From CBIHON01 sp966211965 (lineage in GTDB: Bacteria > Pseudomonadota > Gammaproteobacteria > Burkholderiales > Burkholderiaceae_D), in assembly GCA_966211965.1 (NCBI GenBank), contig CBIHON010000007.1:62001-126000 (forward strand): DNA of 64,000 nt, written 5' to 3'. A program made the translations under genes and the position numbers. Below, one piece after another: positions 42,705-51,983 of the stretch. Each line of letters starts with the position of its first letter. The first letter of the stretch is position 1. The notes under the pieces were generated by a model, which worked only from the letters and a program-made list of their open reading frames with translations, was not told where the DNA came from and did not search any database.

Positions 42705-44708
42705 CTACTCGGTTTGCGGCTGCGCCAGCACCAGCAAGCCGGTCGTCGCATCCTTCAGATAATTGATCACTTCGAAGTTGCTGACATCGGCAGTGAAGAC
42801 GATGCGCCAATTCGAGGTGCTGCTGGGCGACGTGTACTGGAACAAGGCCTGCAATTGCGCCGAAGTCAGGGTCAGCATCTGATTCGCCCCAAGAATGCCG
42901 AGCTGGACGTTGGTGCCGATCACTTGGCCGGCGTCGTTATAGGCGGTAGCGGTCAAGGTAGCGTTTTGCGAAACCGTATTGATCAAACGCAGTTCGGTCG
43001 TATTGGCCGTGCTGTTCGACGGTGCGATCAGGTAGGCGTTGCGGCTGACCGGCGGATTCACGCTCGAGCTGCGGTCGTCGAGTTGTGCCTGCGCCAGATA
43101 CAGATTGCCGGAAGCGTTGATCCTGGTGTTGTCCAGCACTTCGAAGGTCGGCACGTCAGCAGTCATGACCATGCGGTACTTGGCATCAGGCGAAAACGGC
43201 ACATAGCCGAGAGCACTCTCGATCTGGGCCGAGGTAAGCGCCAGAATCTTGTTCGCGCCGATCACACCAAGCGTACCGCTGGCTACGGTGCCGCCGTTCT
43301 CGTTCAGGACGGTCGCCGTCACCGTGGCCACTGCGGCATTCGGATTGACCAGGCGCAGCACAGTGGTGCGGTCCGTATTGGTGGACGGATACACCTGCAA
43401 CGCATTACGCGTGGAACTGCTGGCCGAACTGACCCGCTCATCGATCTGGGCTTGCACCAGCGCGATGTTGCCGCTTGCGATGTCCTTGGTAAAGTTGATC
43501 AATTCCATGCTCGGCACATTGGCGCTGAAGATCGCGCGATATTTTGCGGTGGGCGAGGCCGGGCGGAAGTTCATTGCGCTTTCCAGTTCGGCGGAAGTGT
43601 AGGAAACCATCTGCCGCGCATTGATCGTCGTCAAGGGCCGATTCGCACTGCCCTGCAGATTGCCGTCTTCATCGTAAATGGTGGCGGTCAGCGAGCCGCT
43701 TTTTGCGCTGGTATTGATGAGGCGCAGCACGTTGGTCTTGTTGGTGCTGGTGGACGAACTCATGAACCAGGCGGAGCGGGTCACGCTGGTTGCAATGGCA
43801 TTGCTGCTGCGATCGGTATTCAGGGATTGCGACAAGGCGAGCGCACCGGTGGCGTTGTCGCGCGTGTAGTTGATGATTTGGAAGGAAGACAGGCCGGCAG
43901 AAAAATAGATCGAATACTTGGAAGTAGGCCCGGCCGGCGTGAAGCCGATCAGTTGCTCCAGGTTGGCGGAGCTGAAGGTCCTGGTCTCATTGGCGGCGAT
44001 GCTGCCCAGGCTCGCATTGGCGGTGCCGAGCAGTTTGCCGCTTTCGTCGAAGGCGGTCGCGGTCAGGGTGCCGGCACTGTTACTGGTGTTTATGGCCCTG
44101 ATCACAGAGGTCTTGTTGGCGCTGGTCGAAGCATTGACGAAGAGCGCCTGGATGCTGACGATCGGGGTCGGGCTGACGGTCACGGTCGCGCTGGCGGTAT
44201 TGCCGCTGCCGGCAGCGTTCGTGCCTTTGACCGAGTAGGTGGTCGTGCTGGTGGGCGACACGCTTCCGCCTACCACCGAGGTCTCGAAACCGCTATTGGT
44301 CCACGCATAGGAAGTCGCGGCCGGCGTGCAGCTCGCAAACAGATAGACGGTCGCGCCGGGAGTGATGGTGGACGGACTTGCGGTCAGCGTACAAGTCGGG
44401 ACAGCAGTTGCCGGGGCGCTCGAATTACAAGTCATCGTGACCACGCCGTTGACCGTCGTCGCTGTAAAGGATGCGCAAGCCGGATCGCTATAGTTGAGGG
44501 TCACGCCATCTGCCGGATTGCAGGCGGCCGTAAACGAAGAGCCTGCCGTACTGGGCGACAGCACGGCACAGCCCGGATCGGTATAAGTGATTTTCACTGC
44601 CTTGTTATCGTTGAAGCTGAGGTTGCCTGCACCGCTTAGGCCGGCCGACAACAGCAGGCTTGCGGCGAGTCCCGCCGTCCCTGCGATATTGCTGATGCTT
44701 GATTTCAC
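42705..44708 (-). CDS. Secreted protein with Ig-like module and four tandem repeats
   Basis: About 667 residues from a GTG at 44708 preceded by AGGAG; the upstream ATG at 44825 lacks a site. A signal-like helix (TAGLAASLLLSAGLSGAG) is followed by Cys-containing short modules, an Ig-like domain (CTLTASPSTITPGATVYLFA to TASATVTVSP) and four copies of a roughly 110-120-residue unit. Each unit has Ser/Asn/Thr ...T(S/N)xLRxINTS, a TATxxDExGxxxG strand, a SAQ/AELE helix and a YRxxFxADVxxxExxNxxxD strand. No enzyme motif is seen; it is probably an extracellular or surface stalk or adhesin. Confidence 0.7.
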   Translation of the reverse strand: MKSSISNIAGTAGLAASLLLSAGLSGAGNLSFNDNKAVKITYTDPGCAVLSPSTAGSSFTAACNPADGVTLNYSDPACASFTATTVNGVVTMTCNSSAPATAVPTCTLTASPSTITPGATVYLFASCTPAATSYAWTNSGFETSVVGGSVSPTSTTTYSVKGTNAAGSGNTASATVTVSPTPIVSIQALFVNASTSANKTSVIRAINTSNSAGTLTATAFDESGKLLGTANASLGSIAANETRTFSSANLEQLIGFTPAGPTSKYSIYFSAGLSSFQIINYTRDNATGALALSQSLNTDRSSNAIATSVTRSAWFMSSSTSTNKTNVLRLINTSAKSGSLTATIYDEDGNLQGSANRPLTTINARQMVSYTSAELESAMNFRPASPTAKYRAIFSANVPSMELINFTKDIASGNIALVQAQIDERVSSASSSTRNALQVYPSTNTDRTTVLRLVNPNAAVATVTATVLNENGGTVASGTLGVIGANKILALTSAQIESALGYVPFSPDAKYRMVMTADVPTFEVLDNTRINASGNLYLAQAQLDDRSSSVNPPVSRNAYLIAPSNSTANTTELRLINTVSQNATLTATAYNDAGQVIGTNVQLGILGANQMLTLTSAQLQALFQYTSPSSTSNWRIVFTADVSNFEVINYLKDATTGLLVLAQPQTE

Positions 44709-45253
44709 GCTACGCTCCTCTAACTGATCAAAGCTCTCCCGGATGCCAGCATTTTCAGACTCGATTTCAAAATGCGGCTGGTGCATCCGGCAGGGGTTGG
44801 TGGCCATGCCATCCAGGCGCATCAATGAAGTCGTGCGCCGGTAAACTGAATGACTGGAAACACATTTCTAAAATCGGAAAAGGCCGCTGCCGGATTCGCG
44901 ACGAAATGTGTATGCCCCCTTCGAAGGAAGCGACGGGTAAGCGCATCGGCGAGAGAAAGGTGAATCGCCGGCGCTGCTCCGCTCAAGGAAAGACGATGCC
45001 TTTCAATAGAGACGGATTTTCCAGCACGACCTCAGAAGGGCAGTGATTTTCAATGCGAGTTGCAAGCAAAATAATTCGCTTCACATACCTGGTCAGGCGT
45101 GCGGATCATTTCCAGCATACAACAAATTGAATGCCGTGTGTCAACACAAATTCCAAAAAGAAAGGATTTAATGAGGAGTTGGCAAAGTGCTCAGGCGCGT
45201 ACTCAGAGCCGTGCGCTGGAACCGATGGCAAAACGATATCGCGCACTCATCGA
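44709..45253. other. Intergenic, no gene supported
   Basis: This lies upstream of the leftward repeat protein and downstream of the leftward AraC gene. The plus-strand frames at 44699-45046 and 45131-45640 have no family resemblance and the second overlaps the AraC gene. A/T-rich segments around 45120-45170 may mark a promoter. Confidence 0.4.
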
Positions 45254-46162
45254 TCATTCGCCCGCCACTTGCCGGTAACGGCTTGGGGCGATACCGACGC
45301 CCTCCCGAAAGCGATGGCTAAGGTGACTCGAATCCGCATAGCCGCAGGCATCGGCGACCTGCTGCAAGGGCCATGCGGTAGTTTTCAGCAAATGCCTGGC
45401 ACGGTCCAGGCGGCGCTCGGCAATCCAGGCATACGGCGGCATGCCGAAAGAGATGCGAAACATGCGGGCCAGATGATATTCCGACAGGCAGGCTACGCCC
45501 GCCAGCAGGCTCAGAGTCAAGGCCTGGTCGAGATTCGCTTCGATGAAGTCCGCCAGCCGGCGCCGCACCGCCGGCGCCAGGCCGCCCTTGGGCTGAGCCT
45601 CCCGGCGAATCAAGGATTGCGACTGCAACAGCGTGCTTAGCAGCGCGTGACTAGTTTCATTCGCGCGCAGCAGCGCCTCCGGCCCCTGCCACGACATGCC
45701 GATCAAGCTGTCGCACAGGCGCGCGATTTGCGGGCTCTCGAAAAATGTTCGCTCGGCCAAGGTCAATTCGCGCGGTTCGCGGTCGAGTTCGATCACGGCG
45801 CGGCGGCTGAAGTGTTCGGGCAAAAAATAGAGGTGCAGGAAACGCAGTTCGCCGCGTATCACCCAATGCGATTCGTGCTGGTCCGGCAAGCTGCACAGCA
45901 GCCCCGGACCGCCGCAAGAACCGGGTGAGTCAATCCGCTCGGTGCGATAGCCGCCACCCAAATAATAGGACAGCGTGTGATGCCCGGGCCGCGTATAGGC
46001 GAGCTCTTCCTCCGCCGTTTTACGCCGCCAGATTGCTGCCGCCATGTTGTCGCCCAGCCAAGCAAAACGCTCCAGCTCGCCGCTGGCGGCACGCAGCGTA
46101 TCGAACACGGCGGGTGAAATGCCGGCGTTTTTCCGAGCGGGGCTGGTATCGGGAGGCATCAT
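45254..46162 (-). CDS. AraC-family regulator
   Basis: About 302 residues. The C-terminal 100 residues hold two helix-turn-helix units: LTLSLLAGVACLSEYHLARM and the second WPLQQVADACGYADSSHLSH with the family RFREGVGIAPSRYR ending. The N-terminal cupin-like half (YYLGGGYRTERIDSPGSCGG, HWVIRGELRFLHLYFLPEHF) should bind the inducer. It is transcribed away from the amidase gene at 46404, the probable target. Confidence 0.9.
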   Translation of the reverse strand: MMPPDTSPARKNAGISPAVFDTLRAASGELERFAWLGDNMAAAIWRRKTAEEELAYTRPGHHTLSYYLGGGYRTERIDSPGSCGGPGLLCSLPDQHESHWVIRGELRFLHLYFLPEHFSRRAVIELDREPRELTLAERTFFESPQIARLCDSLIGMSWQGPEALLRANETSHALLSTLLQSQSLIRREAQPKGGLAPAVRRRLADFIEANLDQALTLSLLAGVACLSEYHLARMFRISFGMPPYAWIAERRLDRARHLLKTTAWPLQQVADACGYADSSHLSHRFREGVGIAPSRYRQVAGE

Positions 46163-46403
46163 GAGATCTTCAATAAAGGCTCAGGTACCTACCTTATCAT
46201 GTCAAGACACCGGGTGGACACGCCAGAAGTCCCGGCGTGAAATATGCGCAAGAATCAACAAACGCAGACCGGCACCCAGCCGCGGGGCTCGGCATGCGAT
46301 CAATCCGCAACTTCAGACAAGACAGGCGCGCCGGCTTGGCGCAAGCTGTTCCCATTCCCGTCTCTACGGCCTCACGCAAATCAAACCGGAAAAGGAAACC
46401 GCC

Positions 46404-47213
46404 ATGTCGAAAAGCATAAACATCGCACTCGTGCAACTCGCAGTAAAACCGCAATCCCTGATGGACAATATCGATATCGCCTGCAACTGGATCGACCGTG
46501 CCGGTGACGCGGGCGCCGATCTGGTGCTGTTCCCCGAGATTCATCTGAGCCTGTTTTTCCCACAATATCCGGGCCGCCGCGATCTCGCTTCGCCCTTGAA
46601 ACCCGATTCGAAAGAAATCGCCAAGCTGCGGGCGCATTGCAAAAAACGCGGGATAGCCTGCCTGCCCAATGTCTACCTTGACGACGATGGCGCTTGTTAC
46701 GACGCCTCGCTCGCCATCGACGCACAAGGCAATCTCGCCGGGATCGGGAAAATGGTGCATATCGCCCAGCAGCCGATGTTTTTTGAACAGGATTACTACA
46801 CACCGGCGCCGGATGGCTTTCGCGTGGTCGATCTGGCAGGCGTGCGCGTCGGCATCGTGGTGTGCTTCGACCGCCATTTCCCGGAGAGCTTTCGGGCCTG
46901 CGCCAAACAAGGCGCCGAATTGATTGCAATCGCGACCGCCAATACTCGGGGCGAACCGCTCGATATCTTCGAAGCAGAGCTTCGTGCCGCGGCGTTTCAA
47001 CACAACCTGTTTGTCGCGATGGCCAATCGCGTTGGCCGTGAGGATGCGATGCATTTTGCCGGGGAATCGATGGTGGTCAACCCCAACGGACGTGTGCTCG
47101 CCAAAGCCGGCAGCGATGAAGAACTGGTCATCGCTTCCATCGATTTGGCCGAGGTCCATGAGGCGCGCCGCCAGCGTCCCTATCTTGAATTGCTACGGCC
47201 GGAAATGTACTAA
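46404..47213 (+). CDS. Carbon-nitrogen hydrolase (nitrilase superfamily amidase)
   Basis: About 269 residues. The Glu-Lys-Cys triad is visible: LVLFPEIHLS, GIGKMVHIAQ and GIVVCFDRHFPE. The overall form resembles N-carbamoyl-amino-acid hydrolases and beta-ureidopropionase-like enzymes that release ammonia from amides. ATG 46404 is preceded by AAAGGAAACC. The longer upstream frame is rejected, since it has no signature residues. It is divergent from AraC and its end overlaps the LysR end by four bases, tail to tail. Confidence 0.88.
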   Translation: MSKSINIALVQLAVKPQSLMDNIDIACNWIDRAGDAGADLVLFPEIHLSLFFPQYPGRRDLASPLKPDSKEIAKLRAHCKKRGIACLPNVYLDDDGACYDASLAIDAQGNLAGIGKMVHIAQQPMFFEQDYYTPAPDGFRVVDLAGVRVGIVVCFDRHFPESFRACAKQGAELIAIATANTRGEPLDIFEAELRAAAFQHNLFVAMANRVGREDAMHFAGESMVVNPNGRVLAKAGSDEELVIASIDLAEVHEARRQRPYLELLRPEMY

Positions 47214-48139
47214 TATCCGAAACCCACGATCCCGGAGCGGAATGCCTCCGTCTGCCTGATGATGCGCTTGTCGCGCAAAAAGCGGATCAGGATTTTTACC
47301 GCTTTCAGACGCACCGTGCCGGCATCGCAGATCAATGAAAACGGCCGCAGCAAAGGCGCCGGCAAATCGGCCATGCTGACGCCTTCCGGTACCGGGAATG
47401 CGGCAAGCCGGGGCAGGATCGAGAAGCCCATGCCGCGCCCGACCAGGGCCAGAATGCCGCTGTCGCTGGCCATTCGGCGCGATGGCTCCATCTTGAAGCC
47501 CAGCGCGCGGCATTGTTCCTGCGCCCATAGGCCGCCGGCATTGGCTGCTTGGATAAACGCCATGCCTTCGAGCTGTTGCCAGGACAGCGGAGCATGCAGC
47601 TTCAATGCAGCCGGCAGAGCCAGCATGAAAGCATCATGGATGAATGGATACGCAATCAGGCGCTGATCAAGATCGAAGCAACTGATGCCGACATCGGCCC
47701 GCCCTTCCGCCATTGCGCGATTGACCTCGGTCGAGTCGGCGCAAGCGTCATCTATCTCGACATGTATCCCTGGATAATCACGCTGCAATGCCTCCAGCAC
47801 GCGAGGCAGCAGGTGCGTACCGACGCTGCGAAAGCAGGCCAGGCGCACTTGTGCAATGATGCCGACTTCTTCCACGACCGAAGGAATGATGCTATCGGCG
47901 ATGCGCAGCATCTGGCGCGCCTTGAGCAATACGCGGTGGCCGGCATCGGTTGGTGTACAGCCGGCGCGCGAACGCTGCAGCAGATGCACGCCGACGCTCC
48001 GCTCCAATTCCGCAATGGCATGGCTGACGCGCGACTGGGTGCAATCCAGTTCGGCTGCGGCAGCACTGAAACTGCCGGCATCCGCTACCGCAACCAGCAT
48101 TTCCAACTGGTTCAATTTTATTTTGTGCAGGCTGTCCAT
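47210..48139 (-). CDS. LysR-family regulator
   Basis: About 309 residues. The N-terminal winged HTH is canonical (LEMLVAVADAGSFSAAAAEL, TQSRVSHAIAELERSVGVHL). The periplasmic-binding-like effector domain follows, with GIHVEIDDACADSTEVNRAM, GRADVGISCFDLDQRLIAYP and GMGFSILPRLAAF. ATG 48139 is chosen; a longer in-frame ATG at 48169 lacks a site. It is divergent from a LysE exporter, the usual target, with a palindrome between them. Confidence 0.93.
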   Translation of the reverse strand: MDSLHKIKLNQLEMLVAVADAGSFSAAAAELDCTQSRVSHAIAELERSVGVHLLQRSRAGCTPTDAGHRVLLKARQMLRIADSIIPSVVEEVGIIAQVRLACFRSVGTHLLPRVLEALQRDYPGIHVEIDDACADSTEVNRAMAEGRADVGISCFDLDQRLIAYPFIHDAFMLALPAALKLHAPLSWQQLEGMAFIQAANAGGLWAQEQCRALGFKMEPSRRMASDSGILALVGRGMGFSILPRLAAFPVPEGVSMADLPAPLLRPFSLICDAGTVRLKAVKILIRFLRDKRIIRQTEAFRSGIVGFGY

Positions 48140-48178
48140 CCACTTTATCCATCGAAATTCTTCATGCATCGGACGTAA

Positions 48179-48200
48179 CTATAACGGTTTTCGGTTATAG
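48179..48200. promoter_or_regulatory. LysR-type operator between lysR and lysE-like genes
   Basis: The 22-bp site has arms CTATAAC (48179-48185) and GTTATAG (48194-48200), a perfect inverted repeat around GGTTTTCG, and lies between the two divergent starts (48139 and 48255). LysR regulators bind such T-N11-A containing palindromes. It is the best candidate for the shared operator. Confidence 0.65.
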
Positions 48201-48254
48201 GCAAACACTTCCTTGGCCCACAATAAATTCATATCCAACTACTCAAGGAAGCAT

Positions 48255-48872
48255 ATGCGCGAACTGATTTTCTTAAGCACCGTGGGCGGCGTTTACCTGT
48301 CCGTTCTCTGGAGTCCCGGCCCGAATTTCGTGGTTCTGTCCAAAGCCGCGATGAGCGAGTCGCGTCGACACGGGATTTACACTGCGCTCGGCATATCGAG
48401 CGGAACCGCGGTGTGGGCCATCCTGGCGGCGAGCGGGGTCGGACTGGCGTTTGCGCATCTCGAATGGGCTCGTCCCGCGATGCGGATGCTGGGCGGCGTC
48501 TATCTTTTGTACATGGGTTCGAAGATGTGGCGGCAAGCAGGCCGCGCCGTATCGCAACGCACCGGAGAAACCGCGACACGCAGCCTCGTGCAGGCCTATT
48601 GGAGCGGCCTGGCGACCTGCCTGACCAATCCGCAGTCGCTGGCATTTTTTACCAGCATTTTCGCGACCTTGCTCGCCCAGGATTTGCCGCCATGGCTGAA
48701 ACAGGCCGGGGTCGCCGTGATCATTGCGCTGTCGGTCGTTTGCTACCAAATCCAAGCCTCGCTTTTTTCAAGCAGCCGGGTACGGCTGGCTTATCTCGGC
48801 GCGAAGCGATGGTTCGACCGGCTTGCCGGCAGCCTGCTGGCGTTGTTCGGACTACGGCTATTGCTGGCTTGA
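48255..48872 (+). CDS. LysE/RhtB-family amino acid exporter
   Basis: About 205 residues with six hydrophobic helices. The N-terminal LysE motif is seen in VYLSVLWSPGPNFVVLSKAA and the conserved RHGIYTALGISSGTAVWAIL; TNPQSLAFFTSIFATLL matches the NPK-like segment of helix 4. It pumps amino acids or their derivatives across the inner membrane. CAAGGAAG precedes the ATG. Divergence from LysR implies substrate-induced expression. Confidence 0.9.
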   Translation: MRELIFLSTVGGVYLSVLWSPGPNFVVLSKAAMSESRRHGIYTALGISSGTAVWAILAASGVGLAFAHLEWARPAMRMLGGVYLLYMGSKMWRQAGRAVSQRTGETATRSLVQAYWSGLATCLTNPQSLAFFTSIFATLLAQDLPPWLKQAGVAVIIALSVVCYQIQASLFSSSRVRLAYLGAKRWFDRLAGSLLALFGLRLLLA

Positions 48873-49075
48873 TCGCCGCTCGGCAACTGCGCCGCAGCGG
48901 CGCGGCCTGGATGATGCCCAGTAACGGATACGCGCCATTCTCCCTTTCCCATCCGCGTTTTCCTGCAACTCATCCGCGTATTCTGCAATTCGTCGCATTT
49001 CCGTCGCACTCCCTCTCCAACCTTGCTATATTTGCAGCATTCAAGCAAAGCAACTCTGTCATCTGGGAGATCTCG

Positions 49076-49783
49076 ATGCATCCTGTCATTTTGAAACAGG
49101 TCGGCAAGACCTATCACCTCGATTCGGTTGACGTTCCGGCGCTATCCGACGTCAACCTGGAAATCCGCCCCAATTGCTTCACCGTCATCTCCGGCCCGTC
49201 CGGCAGCGGCAAGACCACGCTGCTGAACCTGATCGGCTGCATCGACCGGCCCGACCACGGTGAAGTGATCGTCGCCGGCCAAGCCATCCACACCATGTCG
49301 GACGATGCTTTGTCGGATTTCCGGGCGCGCCATCTCGGTTTCATTTTCCAGAACTTCAACCTGCTGCCGGTACTGAACACCTACGAGAATGTCGAATATC
49401 CCCTGCTGCTGGCCAAGGTTCCGGCCGCGCAGCGCAAGGAGCGCGTACTGGCCCTGCTGGACGCCGTAGGACTGGCCGACCGCGCCAAGAATCGTCCCGG
49501 CCAATTGTCCGGCGGCCAGCGCCAGCGCGTCGCCATCGCCCGCGCGCTGGCCACCGCGCCCAAGCTGGTTCTGGCCGATGAGCCGACCGCCAATCTCGAC
49601 AGCCAAACCGGCGCCGCCATCATCGAATTGATGCGCAAAATGCAGCGCGAACACCACGTTTCTTTCGTATTTTCCTCGCACGACCCGCAAGTGCAAGCTG
49701 CAGCCGACGATACGATTTTCATCCGCGACGGCCGCGTCACCGCCATTGAACGCAGTACCGAACTCAAGGAAGCCGTAGCATGA
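49076..49783 (+). CDS. ABC transporter ATP-binding protein (LolD/MacB type)
   Basis: About 235 residues. Walker A GPSGSGKTTLLNLIG, Q-loop FIFQNFNLLP, signature LSGGQRQRVAIARALA, Walker B LVLADEPTANLD and His switch SSHDPQV are all intact. GGGAG precedes ATG 49076. It overlaps the permease start by four bases and should energise export or extraction of a lipid-like substrate. Confidence 0.93.
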   Translation: MHPVILKQVGKTYHLDSVDVPALSDVNLEIRPNCFTVISGPSGSGKTTLLNLIGCIDRPDHGEVIVAGQAIHTMSDDALSDFRARHLGFIFQNFNLLPVLNTYENVEYPLLLAKVPAAQRKERVLALLDAVGLADRAKNRPGQLSGGQRQRVAIARALATAPKLVLADEPTANLDSQTGAAIIELMRKMQREHHVSFVFSSHDPQVQAAADDTIFIRDGRVTAIERSTELKEAVA

Positions 49784-51168
49784 AGACCTTTTCGCTCGCC
49801 CTGCGCAACCTGATGCGCAACCGCCGCCGCTCGCTCACCACCCTGCTGGCCATGATCATCGGACTGGTGGCCATCCTGATTTTCGGGGGTTACAAGTCCA
49901 ATATCATGTATGGCTCGGAAACCGGCTTTGTGCAAAGCACCGGTCATTTGCAGATTCAGTACAAGGATTATTTTTCGGAAGGCGGCGACAATCCGACGGC
50001 CTACGGCATCTCGGACTATCAGCGCATCATCGATACGATCAAGCATGACCAGGTTCTGGCGCCGATGCTGACCGTGGTCACCCCGAGTTTGCAACTGGGC
50101 GGCATCGCGGGTAATTTTTCCGCCGGCGTTTCGCGCTCCGTGATGGCATCAGGCCTGGTCGTAGAGGAATTCAATCAAATGCTGTTGTGGAACGACTACG
50201 GCTTGAAAAGCTACGCCGAGGCGCTTCCTTTGGTCGGCTCCAGCCCGGATGCAGTCGTCGTCGGCAACGGCGTGGCACGCAAGCTGAAACTGTGTCACGC
50301 GCTCAAACTCCAGGACTGTACGCAAAGCGCAACGCCCACGGTCACCGAAGGCAAGCAAGCGCCCGACGATATCGCCGCGCTGTCCGCGCTCGAAAAATCC
50401 AATCTGCCGCAGCAGGAGGAAACGCGCATCGAGATGTTGGCGGCGACTTCGCACGGGGCGCCTAACGTGGCCAGTCTCTCCGTAGTCAAAGCCAAGAATA
50501 TGGGCATCAAGGCCTTGGATGACGTTTACCTGGCCATGCATTTGGGGCAGGCGCAAAAACTCATCTACGGCAATGGGACGCCCCAGGTTACATCCATACG
50601 CATCCAGCTTCGGCATACCAGCCAGATACCCGCCGCACGCGAACGGCTGTCGCAACTGCTGGCCACGCAATTCAAGAGCCAGCCCCTGGAGATCCTGGAT
50701 TTTCGCACGCTCAATCCGATGTTCGTCCAAACTGCGCAATTCATGGATTCGATGTTCGGTTTCATCTCCATATTGATTGCGGTCATCGTGCTGTTCACGA
50801 TCGGCAATACCATGAGTACGGCCGTGGTGGAGCGCACGGTTGAAATCGGCACCCTGCGCGCCATCGGTTTGCGGCGTTCCGGCATCCGGCGCCTGTTCCT
50901 GTGCGAGGGTGTGCTGCTGGGTCTGATCGGTTCGATATTCGGCGTGCTGTGCGCGCTGTTTATTGCCTACCTGATCAATAACAGCGGACTGACCTGGACG
51001 CCGCCCGGCTATTCCTACGCTTACCTGATCCTGGTTCGCGTCTGGCAAGACATGCACCTGCTGGTCGGCAGCATGATCGGATTGTTTGCCGTGGCGATCG
51101 GCTCGGCCTGGTGGCCTGCCAACCGCGCCTCGAAAATGATGATTGTCGACGCTTTGCGTCACGTATAA
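49780..51168 (+). CDS. MacB/LolE-type ABC permease
   Basis: About 462 residues. One N-terminal helix (RRSLTTLLAMIIGLVAILIF), a large periplasmic domain (about 45-320), then three C-terminal helices of the FtsX domain (MDSMFGFISILIAVIVLFTI, LCEGVLLGLIGSIFGVLCAL, LLVGSMIGLFAVAIGSAWWP). The RTVEIGTLRAIGLRRSGIRR cytoplasmic loop is the coupling helix. The architecture is that of a mechanotransmission ABC transporter. Confidence 0.92.
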   Translation: MKTFSLALRNLMRNRRRSLTTLLAMIIGLVAILIFGGYKSNIMYGSETGFVQSTGHLQIQYKDYFSEGGDNPTAYGISDYQRIIDTIKHDQVLAPMLTVVTPSLQLGGIAGNFSAGVSRSVMASGLVVEEFNQMLLWNDYGLKSYAEALPLVGSSPDAVVVGNGVARKLKLCHALKLQDCTQSATPTVTEGKQAPDDIAALSALEKSNLPQQEETRIEMLAATSHGAPNVASLSVVKAKNMGIKALDDVYLAMHLGQAQKLIYGNGTPQVTSIRIQLRHTSQIPAARERLSQLLATQFKSQPLEILDFRTLNPMFVQTAQFMDSMFGFISILIAVIVLFTIGNTMSTAVVERTVEIGTLRAIGLRRSGIRRLFLCEGVLLGLIGSIFGVLCALFIAYLINNSGLTWTPPGYSYAYLILVRVWQDMHLLVGSMIGLFAVAIGSAWWPANRASKMMIVDALRHV

Positions 51169-51182
51169 CAGGAGCAAGCAAA

Positions 51183-51980
51183 ATGAACATGCCACAATTC
51201 ACCATCGCCGCGAAGCTGACGCTCGCAGCCCTGCTTGCGAGCAGCCTGTCCTTGACCCAAGCGTGGGCGGCGCCCAGCGCGCAGGAAATCCTGGCGGCCA
51301 GCGACGCGGTACGCAACCCCGACAAGCCGTTCGGCCTGACCACCACTTTGATCGAGTACCGCAACGGCAAGCAGACCGACGGCAGTACACTGGCGGTCTA
51401 TTCCAAGGCGGACAAGAGCAACGGCCAGTTCCGCAACCTGATCCGCTTCGTGGCGCCGGCGCGCGACGCCAACAAGCTGATGCTCAAGAGCGGCAACGAC
51501 CTATGGTTCTACGATCCGTCCAACAAGGCCAGTATCCGCATTTCGCCGCAGCAGCGGCTCTTGGGCCAGGCCGCCAACGGCGACATCGTGACAGTCAATC
51601 TGGCCAAGGATTACCAGGCAACCCTGGCTGCCGAAGAAGACGTGCAGGATGGCGAAAAGCAGACGCGCCATTGCTACAAGCTGGCCCTGGCCGCGATCTC
51701 GCAGGACGTCACCTATCATCATATCGAGATGTGGATCGACACCAGCAACAACCGGCCGGTCAAGTCGCGCTTTTATACCGAGAGCGGCAAGCTGCTCAAG
51801 ACCGCTTATTACCGCCACTATCAAAAGCAGCTCGGGCAGGACAGGCCGACCGAGACAGTCATCATCGACGGCTTGGATCCGAACTGGGTGACAGTGCTGC
51901 GCTTGACGGATTATGCGTATCGCGAAGTGCCGGACGTGTGGTTGCAGCGCGATTATCTGGCACGGTTCAAGCCGGAATAA
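51183..51980 (+). CDS. LolA-like outer-membrane lipoprotein-sorting protein
   Basis: About 265 residues. A signal peptide (LAALLASSLSLTQAWAA) is followed by a LolA/LppX-like half barrel: EILAASDAVRNPDKPFGLTT, SNGQFRNLIRFVAPARDANK, MLKSGNDLWFYDPSNKASIR, HIEMWIDTSNNRPVKSRFYT. It starts 14 bp after the permease, so it is probably the periplasmic shuttle for the exported substrate. The next gene begins 3 bp after its stop. Confidence 0.88.
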   Translation: MNMPQFTIAAKLTLAALLASSLSLTQAWAAPSAQEILAASDAVRNPDKPFGLTTTLIEYRNGKQTDGSTLAVYSKADKSNGQFRNLIRFVAPARDANKLMLKSGNDLWFYDPSNKASIRISPQQRLLGQAANGDIVTVNLAKDYQATLAAEEDVQDGEKQTRHCYKLALAAISQDVTYHHIEMWIDTSNNRPVKSRFYTESGKLLKTAYYRHYQKQLGQDRPTETVIIDGLDPNWVTVLRLTDYAYREVPDVWLQRDYLARFKPE

Positions 51981-51983
51981 AGT

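Noticed and set aside
42714..44639. 641-residue open frame on the plus strand
   Set aside because: It is an antisense shadow of the four-repeat secreted protein; its Gly/Arg/His composition is an artefact.
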